Of a DNA stretch of 64,000 bases, positions 49,892-59,214 are shown in pieces. Source of the stretch: Oligoflexia bacterium (GTDB lineage Bacteria; Bdellovibrionota_C; UBA2361; JAFLCA01). A program made the position numbers and the translations under genes. The stretch lies in assembly GCA_019694465.1 (NCBI GenBank), contig JAIBBV010000013.1, forward strand, positions 1-64,000, read 5' to 3'. Position 1 is the first letter of the stretch. Each line of letters starts with the position of its first letter. Under the pieces are notes generated by a model. That model was not told where the DNA came from. It worked only from the letters and a program-made list of their open reading frames with translations, and did no database searches.

Positions 49892-51790
49892 ATGCTCGCT
49901 GCCCTACCCTCCGACCTCGCGGCACACGCCGTATTTCTGGTGTCGCTACTTGTCATCATATCTTCGCTTACTCTTATAATTCGAAGACTTAATACCTCAG
50001 CACTCTTTAGCTCTGCGCTACTTGAAGCAAATGTATTCTTCTTTGCCCTAGTCCACGTATCCGCCTTGTTACTTACCTACCTGGGAAAGCTTTCCCTGAA
50101 CAACCTTTTTACCTTAAATTGCGTAGCAACGTTATTTTGCGCCGCTACAGCACTCAAAACTAGGCGCACTAGCGCCCCAAAATCTACTAAGGGGACTCCA
50201 GCGCAAGCCGAGGACATGACACTGCTTATACTTTCAGCGCTTTGCAGCCTGCTCGTTCTCATTTCTATTGCTAGTGCTTACATAAAGGCCATGCTCATCG
50301 GTGACAATACCGCCGATGGCCTTTGGTATCACATTCCCCGCTTATTCTCCGCATTGCAGCAAGGTGATACATCACCAGTTGGCCTCCCACATATCGACAA
50401 CTATCACCCCAAGGCTTCTACATACTGGCTAGCATGGGTGATGGCTTTTTACGGTGATTTGAGAGCGCTTCAACTTGCACTACTACCGCAATTAGTCTTA
50501 GCTATGTGCGCGATTTACACAATTGCGCGCAAACTTGGAGCTTCTGCTTCAGCAGCAGCATGTGGGGCCAGTAGTTTTGCCTTTCTGCCCGTGGTGTCAG
50601 CCCAACTCGGTACATCATTAATCGACATCATGCAGTGCTCATATATTCTCGCAGCGGTGGCGTTATTAGCGGATATTGCGCTACCAAATGCTCAGGCCAG
50701 AATGCCTTTGAGACAGACTTGGCTAAGCTTTGGCCTCGCTCTCGGCTTGGTTCTAGCAACAAAGTTATCCGGACTAATATATGCTGCGATACTGCTGCTC
50801 TGCTTTGCTGTTTTAGAATATAGAAAATCCAAGCAACTAAAACTCGCACTCACACGTAGTGCGGCCAGCCTATGCCTAGCTCTATTTATGGGTGCACAAA
50901 CTTATTTGCAGAATTTCACAGAGCACTCAAACCCATTCTACCCGCAAGCATTTGACCTTTTTGGAATCCACCTGCCAGGCCCCAGTGCTCCAGAGGCAAT
51001 GTGGGAGAACTCCCAAGTAAAGCAACTTTCGCTGCCTGAAAGATTCATTAAATCATGGGGAGCAATTGGCGAAGTTGGCTACGCTGCCCCAACTGGGGGC
51101 TTCGGCGCGCATGGTCCCTTACTATTACTGTGCCTAGTGTTGGTACCATTTTTTAACGCCTCTGCAGGTGACCGTCGTAGGACTGCTGCCCTACTGGCAC
51201 TGTGCTTGCTACTTCTGGCGACAACGCCCTTTGCCTATGTTCCTCGCTACACATTATTTCTACCAGGCCTGGGTGGAGTTGCTCTGGCTCTCATTCTGGA
51301 CTCAAAGAAGGCGAAACTGGGAACAATCCTAGCTGGCTCTTTGCTTATCTGCGCCAATTTTTTTTCTCTTTCACAACAGTGGCGCACTTTACGGTTTGAG
51401 CTAGCGCGCCTCAACTCTAGTGCACTGGAGCGCTGCACAGATAGCTTTTTCCCAGATAGCTATAGTGACGTCTTTAGCTGGATAAGAAATGTACACCCAT
51501 CTTCGCTGCTGGTAGTAAGCGAATTCGCGCCTGTTTCCAATGCCTGCTTCTGGGATACGGAGCAACAAACAAAAGTGTATTTTCATTTTCTTAGTCCAGG
51601 CCTGTCTGTCGCATGCGCAGATATATTTTCAAAATTTCAATCAATGAATTTTGCAGCGATCGTTACTCCGCGGCATGTAGCAAATGAATGTGGGTTGAAT
51701 GAAACAAGCCTCAAGGCGACACGCGTAATTGGCAACCCTTCAACTGAAGTTTATGCCCTGCCCAGCCCGGCCCCCCACAATCCTGCCTAA
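49892..51790 (+). CDS. GT-C-type polytopic membrane glycosyltransferase-like protein
   Basis: The 632-residue protein has about 12 predicted membrane spans. An acidic first-loop segment (DNTADGLWYHIPRL, near residue 138) and NYHPKASTYWLAWVMAF resemble the loop of GT-C (PMT/ArnT-like) transferases, which move sugars from lipid carriers on the outer face of the membrane. The C-terminal 130 residues are soluble. Similarity is only by architecture and this loop, so neither donor nor acceptor can be named. It is convergent with the following gene, with an 8-base gap. Confidence 0.65.
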   Translation: MLAALPSDLAAHAVFLVSLLVIISSLTLIIRRLNTSALFSSALLEANVFFFALVHVSALLLTYLGKLSLNNLFTLNCVATLFCAATALKTRRTSAPKSTKGTPAQAEDMTLLILSALCSLLVLISIASAYIKAMLIGDNTADGLWYHIPRLFSALQQGDTSPVGLPHIDNYHPKASTYWLAWVMAFYGDLRALQLALLPQLVLAMCAIYTIARKLGASASAAACGASSFAFLPVVSAQLGTSLIDIMQCSYILAAVALLADIALPNAQARMPLRQTWLSFGLALGLVLATKLSGLIYAAILLLCFAVLEYRKSKQLKLALTRSAASLCLALFMGAQTYLQNFTEHSNPFYPQAFDLFGIHLPGPSAPEAMWENSQVKQLSLPERFIKSWGAIGEVGYAAPTGGFGAHGPLLLLCLVLVPFFNASAGDRRRTAALLALCLLLLATTPFAYVPRYTLFLPGLGGVALALILDSKKAKLGTILAGSLLICANFFSLSQQWRTLRFELARLNSSALERCTDSFFPDSYSDVFSWIRNVHPSSLLVVSEFAPVSNACFWDTEQQTKVYFHFLSPGLSVACADIFSKFQSMNFAAIVTPRHVANECGLNETSLKATRVIGNPSTEVYALPSPAPHNPA

Positions 51791-51798
51791 TCTAGTAT

Positions 51799-52614
51799 TT
51801 ATGAAATCGGTAAATCTGGATCATCGCGCTGGAGGCCAAGAATCAGTTCATAATGACCACGATCTTCCTCACCCTTTCCAGCGCAAAGCGCAGAAACAAG
51901 CAATCTACGCACCTGGTCGGTAAAAACTGACTCATAATGGACAGTCCTTCCTAGCTGGCGCAACCGACCAAAACAATCCTCAATGGTCCTAGCAGCCTCC
52001 TTAAAGTCAAATAGCATCCGTAGCAGAGGCCCCTTTAGTACTGTGCCATCTGGGCTATCCTCGAAGTGGTACTCAAGTTCTCCAATTAACCAATCACGAT
52101 AGCTTGGTAATTCTTTCAAACGCCCACACAGCTCGTTTCCGAATTCCATTGCCCGCTCATCACGCTCACAACCAGCTACAAAAAAATCGACTAGTGGATC
52201 TAGATAGTCAGAGATAAAGCGCATGCTCACTCCTGTAACATCGCTAATTCTAGCAACAGGAATGACTCGTTCCAATGCATCGCAGACTTGCACAGCTGCC
52301 CGCACCTTACGCTCGACCTCATTATCTTGGGCTTCTGAACCTGAGATTTCGCTTCTTGAGATTCGGACACTCTCTACTTCACGCGCACCGGCTCCATGGT
52401 CTGGTATCGCCTCAAGCAAAACGTCCCCATCTGCTGTCAGAAGACAAAACATAAGTGTGCCAAAGTCGTGGGTATTCACCCCTAGCGCCAATTGCACGTT
52501 TTCGCCGCCCTCCTTTGGGACCTGCAGTCCATGTGTTTGAAGCATCCGTAGTGCCAGATCGTAAACGGCACTAGTATTTGGCGATGGGCTTGGAGATGGA
52601 AGTGCACCGAACAT
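51799..52614 (-). CDS. Uncharacterised 271-residue soluble protein
   Basis: I do not recognise this protein. It has no signal peptide or membrane span. The N-terminal third contains alternating strands (ENVQLALGVNTHDFGTLMF, LLTADGDVLLEAIPDHG), and the remaining two thirds are helical (FISDYLDPLVDFFVAGCERD, FDFKEAARTIEDCFGRLRQL). The composition is acidic. It is divergent from the SerC-like gene and shares its 222-base upstream region. Codon structure and length make a real gene likely. Confidence 0.7.
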   Translation of the reverse strand: MFGALPSPSPSPNTSAVYDLALRMLQTHGLQVPKEGGENVQLALGVNTHDFGTLMFCLLTADGDVLLEAIPDHGAGAREVESVRISRSEISGSEAQDNEVERKVRAAVQVCDALERVIPVARISDVTGVSMRFISDYLDPLVDFFVAGCERDERAMEFGNELCGRLKELPSYRDWLIGELEYHFEDSPDGTVLKGPLLRMLFDFKEAARTIEDCFGRLRQLGRTVHYESVFTDQVRRLLVSALCAGKGEEDRGHYELILGLQRDDPDLPIS

Positions 52615-52835
52615 AGATCTATTTAATCTCTCAAAAATGCTACTTGGGGTTTATGCCCATGTTTATGGCGAAGCAAGTCCCTAACGTTGCATCTCAAGTG
52701 ATAAAAACCAACTCATACAGCCCAAAAGTTTCCTGCATTTCCACGTGTGGCCTGCCTAATTACTCGCCACGCCTTAAACTTCTGCTGTTTCGAACATCAA
52801 TTGCGGCTGCCGTCTACAAAGCCTAAAATTCAGGT

Positions 52836-53921
52836 ATGCCAAGAACATACCTTACGCCCGGCCCATCTCAGCTCCACCCGCAACTATCTGATTTTATTGG
52901 AGATGCCCTGCGCGACGGAGTACCCTCCTGGTCCCACCGCTCAGCTAAATTCGATAAAATTTACGAGTCGGCAGCACGCAACGTAAAGCAGCTACTCGGT
53001 ATCCCCGATAAATTTCACTGCTTCTTTGTAGCTTCAGGCACCGAGGCCATGGAGCGCACTGTACAGAACCTAGCTGCCAAGCACTCGTTTCATTTTGTAA
53101 ATGGGGCCTTCTCGGAGCGCTTTTACCAAAATGCGCGTGAAATAGGTAAAAATGCGCGTCTTGTTGAGGCAGAATTGGGGGAAGCCTTCAACCTGGATGA
53201 AATTCAAATTCCAGCAGAGGTTGAACTTGTTTGCACAACTCACAATGAGACAAGCACAGGAGTAATGCTGCCCAATAGCTTTTTCTCAACTTTGAAAATG
53301 AAGGCGCCTAAAGCTTTCTTGGCCGTCGATGTCGTATCATCTGCTCCCTACCCAAAACTTGATTACTCAATTGTTGACTGTGTTTTCTTTTCAGTTCAGA
53401 AGTGCTTTGGAATGCCTGCCGGACTTGGGGTCTTACTGGTCAGTGACGCCGCAGTAGCACGCTCTCTTGAAATTATGGCTTCCGGAGTATCAGTCGGCTG
53501 TTTCCATAATTTTCCTACCCTGCTGGCGTATGAAAAGAAATTTGAAACCCCAGAAACCCCTAACGTGCTGGGGATTTACTTACTAATGCGTGTTACCGAG
53601 GACTATCTGGCACGCGGCGCCGAGACTCTGCGCAAGGAAACAGACCAAAAGGCCAAGATAATTTATGAAACACTGAGCGCTAGCTACCGACTAGGCGCCT
53701 TCGTGGAGGAAGAGCGCTTCCGTTCAAAAACTGTAGTTTGTGTTGATGTGCGCGGAGACCTAAAGAAACTGCGCGCTATGCTCGATAGTTATGACATTGA
53801 AGTTGGATCAGGCTATGGCAAACTTAAAGATAGCCAAATTCGCATCGCTAATTTTCCAACTCACTCTACGGCTACAATTGAGAAAGTTTGCGATCTACTT
53901 CGCAAATGGCAGGGAGAGTAG
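52836..53921 (+). CDS. Class V aminotransferase, probable phosphoserine aminotransferase
   Basis: The 361-residue PLP enzyme begins YLTPGPSQLHPQL and has the cofactor region FVASGTEAMERTV, an Asp in AVDVVSSAPYPKLDYSIVD and the PLP lysine in FFSVQKCFGMPAGLGV. This is the SerC/alanine-glyoxylate aminotransferase subgroup. Because the first and third steps of serine synthesis are encoded 3.4 kb upstream as a fusion, I infer that this supplies the second step (phosphohydroxypyruvate plus glutamate to phosphoserine). An alanine-glyoxylate role remains possible, so no symbol is given. Confidence 0.8.
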   Translation: MPRTYLTPGPSQLHPQLSDFIGDALRDGVPSWSHRSAKFDKIYESAARNVKQLLGIPDKFHCFFVASGTEAMERTVQNLAAKHSFHFVNGAFSERFYQNAREIGKNARLVEAELGEAFNLDEIQIPAEVELVCTTHNETSTGVMLPNSFFSTLKMKAPKAFLAVDVVSSAPYPKLDYSIVDCVFFSVQKCFGMPAGLGVLLVSDAAVARSLEIMASGVSVGCFHNFPTLLAYEKKFETPETPNVLGIYLLMRVTEDYLARGAETLRKETDQKAKIIYETLSASYRLGAFVEEERFRSKTVVCVDVRGDLKKLRAMLDSYDIEVGSGYGKLKDSQIRIANFPTHSTATIEKVCDLLRKWQGE

Positions 53922-53936
53922 ATTCATCCAACCTGA

Positions 53937-54692
53937 ATGAGCAATAAAGACCCTCTACCATACGCCTTCTTTGGCCTAGCTGCTGGAATCGGCATCTTCT
54001 TTTGGGGCTTTGGAGTTCGAAGACGCTACAAAACTATCGAGTCTACCCCGACTTCACGCGTTCGCTCCGTTGCCGTCGGGCTAGTGGAAATACACGGCCG
54101 AGCTGAAATAGAGAACATGCCACTGCGTAGCCCTTTCTCTCAACTAGATTGCGTTTATTACTCTTACAACGTGGAGGAGCGCCGCAAATCAGGCAAGCGG
54201 CATACCTGGGTTACGATCGCTAAATTTCAATCTTCCCAGCCCTATCGCGTTCGTGATGAAACTGGCTCGATTCTAATATTACCGAAAGATGCCGAGTGCA
54301 CTTTTAGGGTAGATAACAACTATCGTATGTCATTTTTCTCCGATGCGAATGAGGAAAGCTTCAAAGCCGGTCTGGAACGTATCGGCATCCCTCATTCAAA
54401 TCTCTTTGGGGAACGTCCACTGCGCTGCTCTGAGACCTACATCCTGCCAGGAGACGAGCTATTTGTTTTGGGCACCGCAACCCCGCGCTCATTTTCTGAG
54501 TCCTCAGAGCGCAATGAAGATAACCTTTTTATAGCAAAAGGTAGCAAAGGGGCCCTGTTTATCATGGCTGACCGCAGTGAAAAGGAGCTGCTGTCTTCGC
54601 TTTGGTGGCAAATGTGCGCTATGATTTTCCTAGGTCCAGTCCTAGCAGTAAGTTGCTTTTGGTACATTTTGCATCGCTTCCACTATTTATAG
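53937..54692 (+). CDS. GIDE-domain membrane protein
   Basis: The 251-residue protein has an N-terminal membrane span (about 9-25), a soluble beta-rich region typical of the GIDE domain (SPFSQLDCVYYSYNVEERRK, TWVTIAKFQSSQPYRVRDE, YILPGDELFVLGTA) and a C-terminal span (about 227-246). GIDE domains are shared with the eukaryotic mitochondrial ubiquitin ligase MUL1, but no RING is present here. Its function in bacteria is unknown. It starts 15 bases after the aminotransferase and ends 8 bases before lemA. Confidence 0.82.
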   Translation: MSNKDPLPYAFFGLAAGIGIFFWGFGVRRRYKTIESTPTSRVRSVAVGLVEIHGRAEIENMPLRSPFSQLDCVYYSYNVEERRKSGKRHTWVTIAKFQSSQPYRVRDETGSILILPKDAECTFRVDNNYRMSFFSDANEESFKAGLERIGIPHSNLFGERPLRCSETYILPGDELFVLGTATPRSFSESSERNEDNLFIAKGSKGALFIMADRSEKELLSSLWWQMCAMIFLGPVLAVSCFWYILHRFHYL

Positions 54693-54700
54693 GTAATCGT

Positions 54701-55267
54701 ATGGGCGTCGCATTAGTTGCATTGCTTGTGGTCTTCTTCATAGCAGCCGGACTAATTGGCTGGGCCGTTGGCATTTACAACAACCTTGTAGCAGTAAGAA
54801 ACAACGTCGATAAAGCTTGGTCCAATATCGATGTCATTCTCAAACAACGTCATGATGAGCTGCCAAAGCTAATTGAAACTTGCAAAGGCTACATGAAGCA
54901 TGAGCAGTCTTTGCTTGAGAATGTCACACGCGCACGAGCCAGCTATATGTCTGCTCCCGATGTCGCCTCCAAGACTGCCGCCGAAAATGCGCTAAATTCT
55001 AGTCTGCGGAGCGTATTTGCAGTAGCTGAAAATTATCCTGACTTAAAGGCGAATCAGAATTTTCTGGATCTGCAGAATCGGATCTCTGCTATCGAGGAAA
55101 GCATCGCCGACAGGCGCGAATTCTTCAATGAAGCGACAACCATCTATAATACAAAGATCCAAAGTTTTCCCGACATGTTCTTTGCTGGTATGTTACAATT
55201 GCAAGCTCGTCCATTACTTGAAATACCAAAAGAACAAACTGAGGATGTAAAAATTAGCTTCAGCTAA
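54701..55267 (+). CDS. lemA: LemA family protein
   Basis: The 188-residue protein has an N-terminal span (about 4-25) and a three-helix LemA body: YNNLVAVRNNVDKAWSNIDV, LKQRHDELPKLIETCKGYM and FLDLQNRISAIEESIADRRE. The conserved FPDMFFAGMLQL motif is near the end. LemA proteins are anchored in the membrane and have no established enzymatic role. ATG 54701 gives the normal LemA start; a TTG at 54602 would overlap the GIDE gene. The GIDE-lemA pairing is recurrent in bacteria and suggests a joint function. Confidence 0.92.
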   Translation: MGVALVALLVVFFIAAGLIGWAVGIYNNLVAVRNNVDKAWSNIDVILKQRHDELPKLIETCKGYMKHEQSLLENVTRARASYMSAPDVASKTAAENALNSSLRSVFAVAENYPDLKANQNFLDLQNRISAIEESIADRREFFNEATTIYNTKIQSFPDMFFAGMLQLQARPLLEIPKEQTEDVKISFS

Positions 55268-55276
55268 TCGCGTAGC

Positions 55277-56461
55277 CTATTGCCGTATCTGTCTCCCCTT
55301 CTGGAAGCGGTATAGAGCCCATCTAGCTTGGTTGCCAGCACAAGTCTTGCCACTGAAGTCAATTTCTCCAGCAACGCCCCTGTACTTTAGCTCATGCATC
55401 GCATTTGCTGGCGCAGTGCGATTCTTACTTAGGGCCGCTACTGTTGCGCGCACCGCTTCGTAGCCAGCATAGGCCTCAAGTATCGGCAACCTTTTGAAGC
55501 GCGCTATAAATTTCTGGCGAAATTCCTCCGAGATTTCTGGGTCTACCATATAAACACCTTCTATCTCCGGGCGAACTTCAGTATCTGCAAGCATCTCGAG
55601 CACGTTATTAGCTGCAACTATATCTCCCTTAAATTTTAGCTGACGCGCAGCCTTAAAAAATCTCTCTGGTTCATGCGCTACAAAGATGGCCTCAGCTCTG
55701 CGATGTATGAAGCGTGAAACGGGCGGAACAAAGTCCGGAGCAAAGTCATCGCTTAGAAACACATCTACCACCTCAACTCCATGTTTGATGGCAAGATCAG
55801 TCCAGATAGACTTATAGGTATTACCCCATTCAGGATCATCGAAAATAGCTAGGGCAATGCGTTTAATATTTGGATTAAGCGTAAAGTAGCGTTCAAATGC
55901 ATCGCGACTATTAGAGAACTGCGAGGTCCCCGAAAAAAATGTTGGACCGCCCTGTTCACAATAGGAATCTTGGGGCAGCGAAATTGCGTAGAGGAAGCTA
56001 CCTCGCTGCCTTACTATTGGAAGCAATGGTGCAGCCACAAATCCAAAATCATCGATTATAATTGCATCAACTTTGTCGAAGTCGCTTAGCTTATTAAAGG
56101 CTGATATAACGCGAGCTCCCTGTGTCGCTGAATCTTCAAAGATTAACTCAAGCTCTGTTCCCGACGCGTTAATTTCCTCCCGCGCTAGTTGCATGCCCAT
56201 ATTTTGAAAACGATTCCATTTCGCTGCGATCCCGCTAAGACCGGATATCACCCCTACTCTGAGCGGAGCTGCCTCAGCAATGACAGAGCCAGATGCCAGA
56301 AAAGATGTGAGCACAAATAGGCTAAATCTGCTTATCCGGCCCAAGCAGCCCATGCTTCGAAACACCAACGCGACTACTGCCGCAACAGCTACCCATAGCA
56401 ACATGACAATCACAGTGACCTTCTCCATGCCTAGACGCAGTAAGTTATCGTAATTTATCAT
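55277..56461 (-). CDS. Periplasmic branched-chain amino acid-type binding protein
   Basis: The 394-residue protein contains a type I periplasmic binding fold (APLRVGVISGLSGIAAKWNR, GMQLAREEINASGTELELIF, then YAGYEAVRATVAAL), as in LivJ-type solute receptors. Its N-terminus is odd: two hydrophobic segments (about 14-35 and 43-62), the second followed by VIAEAAPLR like a signal cleavage site. It may be tethered or may start at an internal ATG (MGCLGRISR, residue 37). No permease or ATPase gene is adjacent, so it is an orphan receptor. It is convergent with lemA by 9 bases. Confidence 0.82.
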   Translation of the reverse strand: MINYDNLLRLGMEKVTVIVMLLWVAVAAVVALVFRSMGCLGRISRFSLFVLTSFLASGSVIAEAAPLRVGVISGLSGIAAKWNRFQNMGMQLAREEINASGTELELIFEDSATQGARVISAFNKLSDFDKVDAIIIDDFGFVAAPLLPIVRQRGSFLYAISLPQDSYCEQGGPTFFSGTSQFSNSRDAFERYFTLNPNIKRIALAIFDDPEWGNTYKSIWTDLAIKHGVEVVDVFLSDDFAPDFVPPVSRFIHRRAEAIFVAHEPERFFKAARQLKFKGDIVAANNVLEMLADTEVRPEIEGVYMVDPEISEEFRQKFIARFKRLPILEAYAGYEAVRATVAALSKNRTAPANAMHELKYRGVAGEIDFSGKTCAGNQARWALYRFQKGRQIRQ

Positions 56462-56544
56462 AGGCCTTGGGGACTTCGATTGCTACATAATGTAGAGGCA
56501 ATGAGCGGGTGTTGTAGTATTAATGCTTATCTTGATTACCCGTA

Positions 56545-58830
56545 ATGTCTGTTAGGCCGCTACCTATGTCACGCGCACTCTTAATAGCAAAGAGAGATAT
56601 CCAATCTTTCTTCCTAACTCCACGTGGATTTGTGTTACTAGGCGCTGCGATGGGCCTGTGGGGCTTCTATTTTCTTAATATTCTAGCCCGCTATAACGCT
56701 CTAATCTCTCGCGCTGCCGGAATGAAACTAGACCCACTAGTTACAGTCCCCACCCTGCAGCAGTTTGTGATCGAGCCGTTCTTCCAGTTGGTTGTGGTAA
56801 GTTTGGCCTTACTCATTCCACTGCTTGCCATGCGCACTCTGCCAGAAGAGCGCATGGCTGGCACTTTTGAGTTACTAAGAACAACTCCCGGAAGTTCCTG
56901 GACTCTGGTCTTCGGAAAATTTCTAGGACTAGCCTTTCTACTACTACTTTTCTGTGCTTTAGCACTCGCATATCCATTGGCACTTGCCTTGTATGGAGCC
57001 CCCGACTGCGGAACTATACTCAGTGCCGCCTTGGGTCTGTACTTATGTGGCTTATCATTTTGCGCTGTAGCACTAGCCTGCAGTGCTACAGCAGAGCGTC
57101 CGCTTAACGCAGCTGTTAGCAGCGTCATGCTTCTGGCGGTCATGCTCTTGCTACATACACCAAGCGTTGTCGTCCCACATTCAGTTGGATATTGGTTAGA
57201 AATTCTATCTGCGTACTTGGAGCTAACTTCCTTTGCTTCTGGGTTTGTCTCGCTACAAGGATTAGTCTATTTCATTTCCATAGTGGCTTTAGGCCTTGCT
57301 TTGGCTGTGTGTAGGCTTGAAGCTGAACAATCAGACAAAAAAGCCCTAGGCAACTTCAGTCTCAATTTTCTTGCAAGCACTGCAGCAATAGGCCTTGTGC
57401 TTATTTGTGCTAGCGCTGCGCTTTACATAATACAAGCCCAAGCCTCAGTACTCAGCAGTGCTCAGCTCGCTATCGGCTTAGGGCTCCTGCTTATTTCGCT
57501 ATCAAATAAGCTTCATTTTGGCCGAGCCGCAATAAGGCTCCTTTTTATGGTCACTTTCCTGACCGCGGGAATTTATGCTGCTACTTCATCAAGACTGGCT
57601 TGGGATTGGAGCCTGGCTAGAAAGTTTACAATAAGCGAGCATTTGAGGGCACTCGTTCAAGAACTAAAGCAACCGCTCGTTATCACCTATACACGGCAAG
57701 GTGATTTAAGAATTGATAAGCAAATAGAATTGATGCTCGGCTTAGTGGTAAAAAGTGCCCCTGAACTAATATCGTTAAACCTTCTGCAAGCAAATCAATC
57801 AGCACAGTCATATTTAGCAACACTGCAGTACGGCGACGCAAAGAAAGTAAGATTAAATGAATTAAATTTTGACTCTATTTCAGGCGCGATCGTTAGTTTA
57901 CTACGCGAACGACCGCAGAAAGTTTATTTTGTAAGTACATCAGGCGCTCCGCGTGTGGATGACACTGGTCCATTTGGGCTCAGTAAGCTAGTAACAGCTC
58001 TTCAATATGAGGGACTTGAACTGCTTAGTCTCTCTGATGCGGCGACAGAAGTACCCCTTGATGCGGATGCCCTGGTTTTAGTAGGCCCCCGAGCACCACT
58101 TCCCGATGGTATGTTTGGCGCAATTACGCGCTACTTAAATTTAGGTGGGCGTCTACTATTAGCTGTTGACCCTTTGTTTGTCGGCTACTACCAGCCATTA
58201 CTACGGCGCCTTAACTTAAGTTGCGAAGATCAAGTAATAATCGATCGCGATCAGATGAATTTTTCAGGTGGAAGAGAAGGGTTGCAACCACTAATTCGCG
58301 CCCGGTCTGAGCACCCGATCGTAAACAAGCTTGGTTTATCCCGAGCAACTATTATGAATGTCGTAGCACCCTGTAAAGCTGGATCAGCTGCGACAAGCTC
58401 CTATAAATCTGATAATATTTTATGGACCAGTGCTGACTCGGCTAGCGATAGCAGGATACTAGAGCTTCTCAATGGCCAAACTTCTCTAAGTAGCGCGTTT
58501 ATCGGGAAGAACAATTCTGATCCAATCGCAGTAGCGGTAGCCGTAACGACACAAGCCGGTGCGCCGATCGCAGTCGCAGTTGGTGATAGCGACTGGGTTC
58601 TCAATAGCGCATTTGACTACTACTCTAATCGCGACCTGGCGCTAAACTGCCTGCAATGGCTACTAGGAAATGATTGGGCGCTTGTAGCCCGCGCCCGTAA
58701 TGAAGTTAACTCAGCTGCAGCATTGTCTTCTGCGGAATTTCAGCGCTTTGGCACCGCGGCAGTACTAATGGCAGAAGCATTAATGCTACTTGGCTTTACG
58801 CTGTGGGCTTGGCGATCTCGACGAACTTAG
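56545..58830 (+). CDS. Single-chain GldF-GldG fusion protein
   Basis: The 761-residue protein joins an ABC-2 permease (residues 1 to about 245; TLPEERMAGTFELLRTTPGS, GKFLGLAFLLLL) to a GldG-like domain (about 265-761; QKVYFVSTSGAPRV, LGGRLLLAVDPL, VAVGDSDWVLNSAFDYYSNR), ending in a membrane span (about 737-756). Each segment lines up with the separate permease and GldG-like proteins encoded at 30.5-33.0 kb. No ATPase gene is adjacent. It might use the GldA-like ATPase at 33 kb, or act without one. It is a paralogue with an intact frame. Confidence 0.88.
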   Translation: MSVRPLPMSRALLIAKRDIQSFFLTPRGFVLLGAAMGLWGFYFLNILARYNALISRAAGMKLDPLVTVPTLQQFVIEPFFQLVVVSLALLIPLLAMRTLPEERMAGTFELLRTTPGSSWTLVFGKFLGLAFLLLLFCALALAYPLALALYGAPDCGTILSAALGLYLCGLSFCAVALACSATAERPLNAAVSSVMLLAVMLLLHTPSVVVPHSVGYWLEILSAYLELTSFASGFVSLQGLVYFISIVALGLALAVCRLEAEQSDKKALGNFSLNFLASTAAIGLVLICASAALYIIQAQASVLSSAQLAIGLGLLLISLSNKLHFGRAAIRLLFMVTFLTAGIYAATSSRLAWDWSLARKFTISEHLRALVQELKQPLVITYTRQGDLRIDKQIELMLGLVVKSAPELISLNLLQANQSAQSYLATLQYGDAKKVRLNELNFDSISGAIVSLLRERPQKVYFVSTSGAPRVDDTGPFGLSKLVTALQYEGLELLSLSDAATEVPLDADALVLVGPRAPLPDGMFGAITRYLNLGGRLLLAVDPLFVGYYQPLLRRLNLSCEDQVIIDRDQMNFSGGREGLQPLIRARSEHPIVNKLGLSRATIMNVVAPCKAGSAATSSYKSDNILWTSADSASDSRILELLNGQTSLSSAFIGKNNSDPIAVAVAVTTQAGAPIAVAVGDSDWVLNSAFDYYSNRDLALNCLQWLLGNDWALVARARNEVNSAAALSSAEFQRFGTAAVLMAEALMLLGFTLWAWRSRRT

Positions 58831-58874
58831 GGCAAGCCTCAATAGGAATAACAGTAATTATTTGCAGTTAACCG

Positions 58875-59195
58875 CTAGTCTAAGCTAGCTCCAGCACCAG
58901 GACGCAAGTCTTCGCGCTGCGAGTTCTTGTGCGACTGCTTTACTGCATCTACTTTAGCTTCGCCAAGCGCTGTACCTGATGATAAGCGATCATTAACGAA
59001 AACAAGTGAACCTCGATGGTAGGTTAATACCAAGCCCCTATCAGATTTGCTTGATAGAATTGGCCTTCCCCAAAGTGCGATCACTTCACTTGCAGACATG
59101 CCAAGCTTCAAGGCAGGTTCGGCGAGGACAGTTTGTGTGTTCAATATTACTGCGCTTAGAGCTAGTAACGCCAATTTTGCTAATTTACTTTTCAT
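58875..59195 (-). CDS. Small exported SmpA/BamE-like protein
   Basis: This 106-residue protein has a signal peptide (to VLAE, about residue 26), then LKLGMSASEVIALWGRPIL and GLVLTYHRGSLVFVNDRLSS. That pattern (LGMS-x-x-EV...W-G-x-P...y...G...vyF-x-n-g-x-L) resembles the small SmpA/OmlA-type fold. There is no lipidation cysteine, so it should be soluble in the periplasm. It follows the large exported protein gene by 19 bases and is probably co-transcribed with it. The functional link is unknown. Confidence 0.65.
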   Translation of the reverse strand: MKSKLAKLALLALSAVILNTQTVLAEPALKLGMSASEVIALWGRPILSSKSDRGLVLTYHRGSLVFVNDRLSSGTALGEAKVDAVKQSHKNSQREDLRPGAGASLD

Positions 59196-59214
59196 TCTTT
59201 TGCCCTCCTAGCGC

